Positions 63,526-64,000 of a stretch of DNA of 64,000 bases are shown here, piece after piece (positions within the stretch are counted from its first letter, which is position 1; each line of letters opens with the position of its first letter). The notes beneath the pieces are model-generated. The model searched no databases. It was not told where the DNA came from and was given only the letters and a program-made list of their open reading frames with translations. Location of the stretch: assembly GCF_016745395.1 (NCBI RefSeq), contig NZ_JAERVJ010000002.1, positions 372,001 to 436,000 of the forward strand, given 5' to 3'. The position numbers were made by a program, and so were the translations under genes. The stretch is from Methylocystis sp. Sn-Cys. Lineage in GTDB: Bacteria > Pseudomonadota > Alphaproteobacteria > Rhizobiales > Beijerinckiaceae.

Positions 63526-64000
63526 ATGAGCGTGATCGACACAGACACAAGGCTTGCCCCGCCTATCGCCCGTAACGGGTTGCTGCGGCTGTCGCCGCTC
63601 GACCAACGCCGGCTGGCCAGTTTCAGGGCCAATAAGCGGGGCTATTGGTCCTTCTGGATCTTCATGACGCTCTTCGTCATGTCGCTCCTCTCCAACATCC
63701 TCGCCAACGACCGGCCGATTGTCGCCTGGTACAAGGGCGAGCTTCTATTCCCGGCTTTCGTCTCCTATCCGGAAGAGAAGTTCGGCGGCTTCCTCGCCCG
63801 CACGGATTATCGCGATCCGGTGATCGCCAATGAGATCGAGGCGCATGGCTGGATGCTCTGGCCGCCGATCCACTACTCCTACGACACGCATAATCTCGAG
63901 CTGCCGGTGCCGGCGCCTTCGCCGCCGACCTGGATGCTCACGCAGAAGCAATGCGAAGCCGCCGTCGCCAAGGGCCTGCACCCGGGCGAAGCCAACCGGG
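63526..64000 (+). CDS. yejE: Peptide/microcin C ABC transporter permease YejE, 3'-truncated by the window edge
   Basis: Second permease subunit; 158 residues are in the window and the frame is open to its end. The start ATG is four bases after the yejB stop. LSPLDQRRLASFRANKRGYW followed by SFWIFMTLFVMSLLSNILAN is the cytoplasmic tail and first membrane helix typical of YejE. The long periplasmic loop after it (YKGELLFPAFVSYPEEKFGG, then NEIEAHGWMLWPPIHYSYDT) is also diagnostic. The ATPase yejF presumably lies beyond the window. Confidence 0.93.
   Translation, partial: MSVIDTDTRLAPPIARNGLLRLSPLDQRRLASFRANKRGYWSFWIFMTLFVMSLLSNILANDRPIVAWYKGELLFPAFVSYPEEKFGGFLARTDYRDPVIANEIEAHGWMLWPPIHYSYDTHNLELPVPAPSPPTWMLTQKQCEAAVAKGLHPGEANR

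Overview
The window is a GC-rich, densely coded stretch of an alphaproteobacterial chromosome. Protein families and gene order point to Hyphomicrobiales (Rhizobiales), possibly near Methylocystaceae/Beijerinckiaceae; the species cannot be fixed from the sequence. Core markers are ftsK and lolA, sdhCDAB, infA-maf, cpoB-tilS-ftsH with glmM nearby, an rpoH-type sigma factor, tRNA-Trp(CCA), and yejABE running off the right edge. No rRNA, prophage, CRISPR array or intact insertion sequence was seen.

Layout. 1-6 kb: the 3' part of ftsK, then an accessory islet (Phd/PemK-like and RHH/PIN toxin-antitoxin modules, a yeast-type cytosine deaminase, an SRPBCC protein and a TetR regulator), then lolA. The last 76 bp of ftsK are duplicated on the far side of the first toxin-antitoxin module. 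6.6-14 kb: asd, a small secreted protein, the sdhCDAB operon (minus strand) with a FitAB/VapBC-like pair wedged between sdhA and sdhB, and an MFS transporter. 14-31.6 kb: alr, maf-infA, a GT-C-like membrane protein, uvrB, VapBC, an Atm1-type ABC transporter, a LOG-family protein, selO, a YdcH-like protein, an rpoH paralog, an M48 lipoprotein peptidase and an SNase-like protein. 31.7-43.5 kb: envelope and cell-wall genes cpoB-tilS-ftsH, PilZ, arsC, glmM, an Omp25-like barrel, a broken RAYT transposase inside its own REP repeats, xseA, pal and tRNA-Trp. 43.8-50.2 kb: a zinc-ribbon protein, a PhyH-like dioxygenase, a PsiF-repeat protein, proB, a DUF2076 protein and gabD. 50.5-59.9 kb: an exopolysaccharide locus with a GT4 glycosyltransferase, a partner resembling the N-terminal domain of GINT1, a Wzx-type flippase, a Wzy-like polymerase, a GH5 glycosidase, and a Wzz/BY-kinase-like protein with a degenerate Walker A. 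60-64 kb: the peptide/microcin C-type ABC importer yejA, yejB and partial yejE.

The most distinctive property is the intergenic space. At least six families of palindromic dispersed repeats (called A to F here) fill most gaps between genes, often nested in one another. Family C has the organisation of REP elements and brackets a RAYT (REP-associated tyrosine transposase) gene that has suffered a frame-breaking deletion. A family B unit splits one family C inverted pair, and another lies between two near-identical copies of the ftsH terminator. Four toxin-antitoxin modules occur in the first 22 kb. Several regulators have clear palindromic operators.
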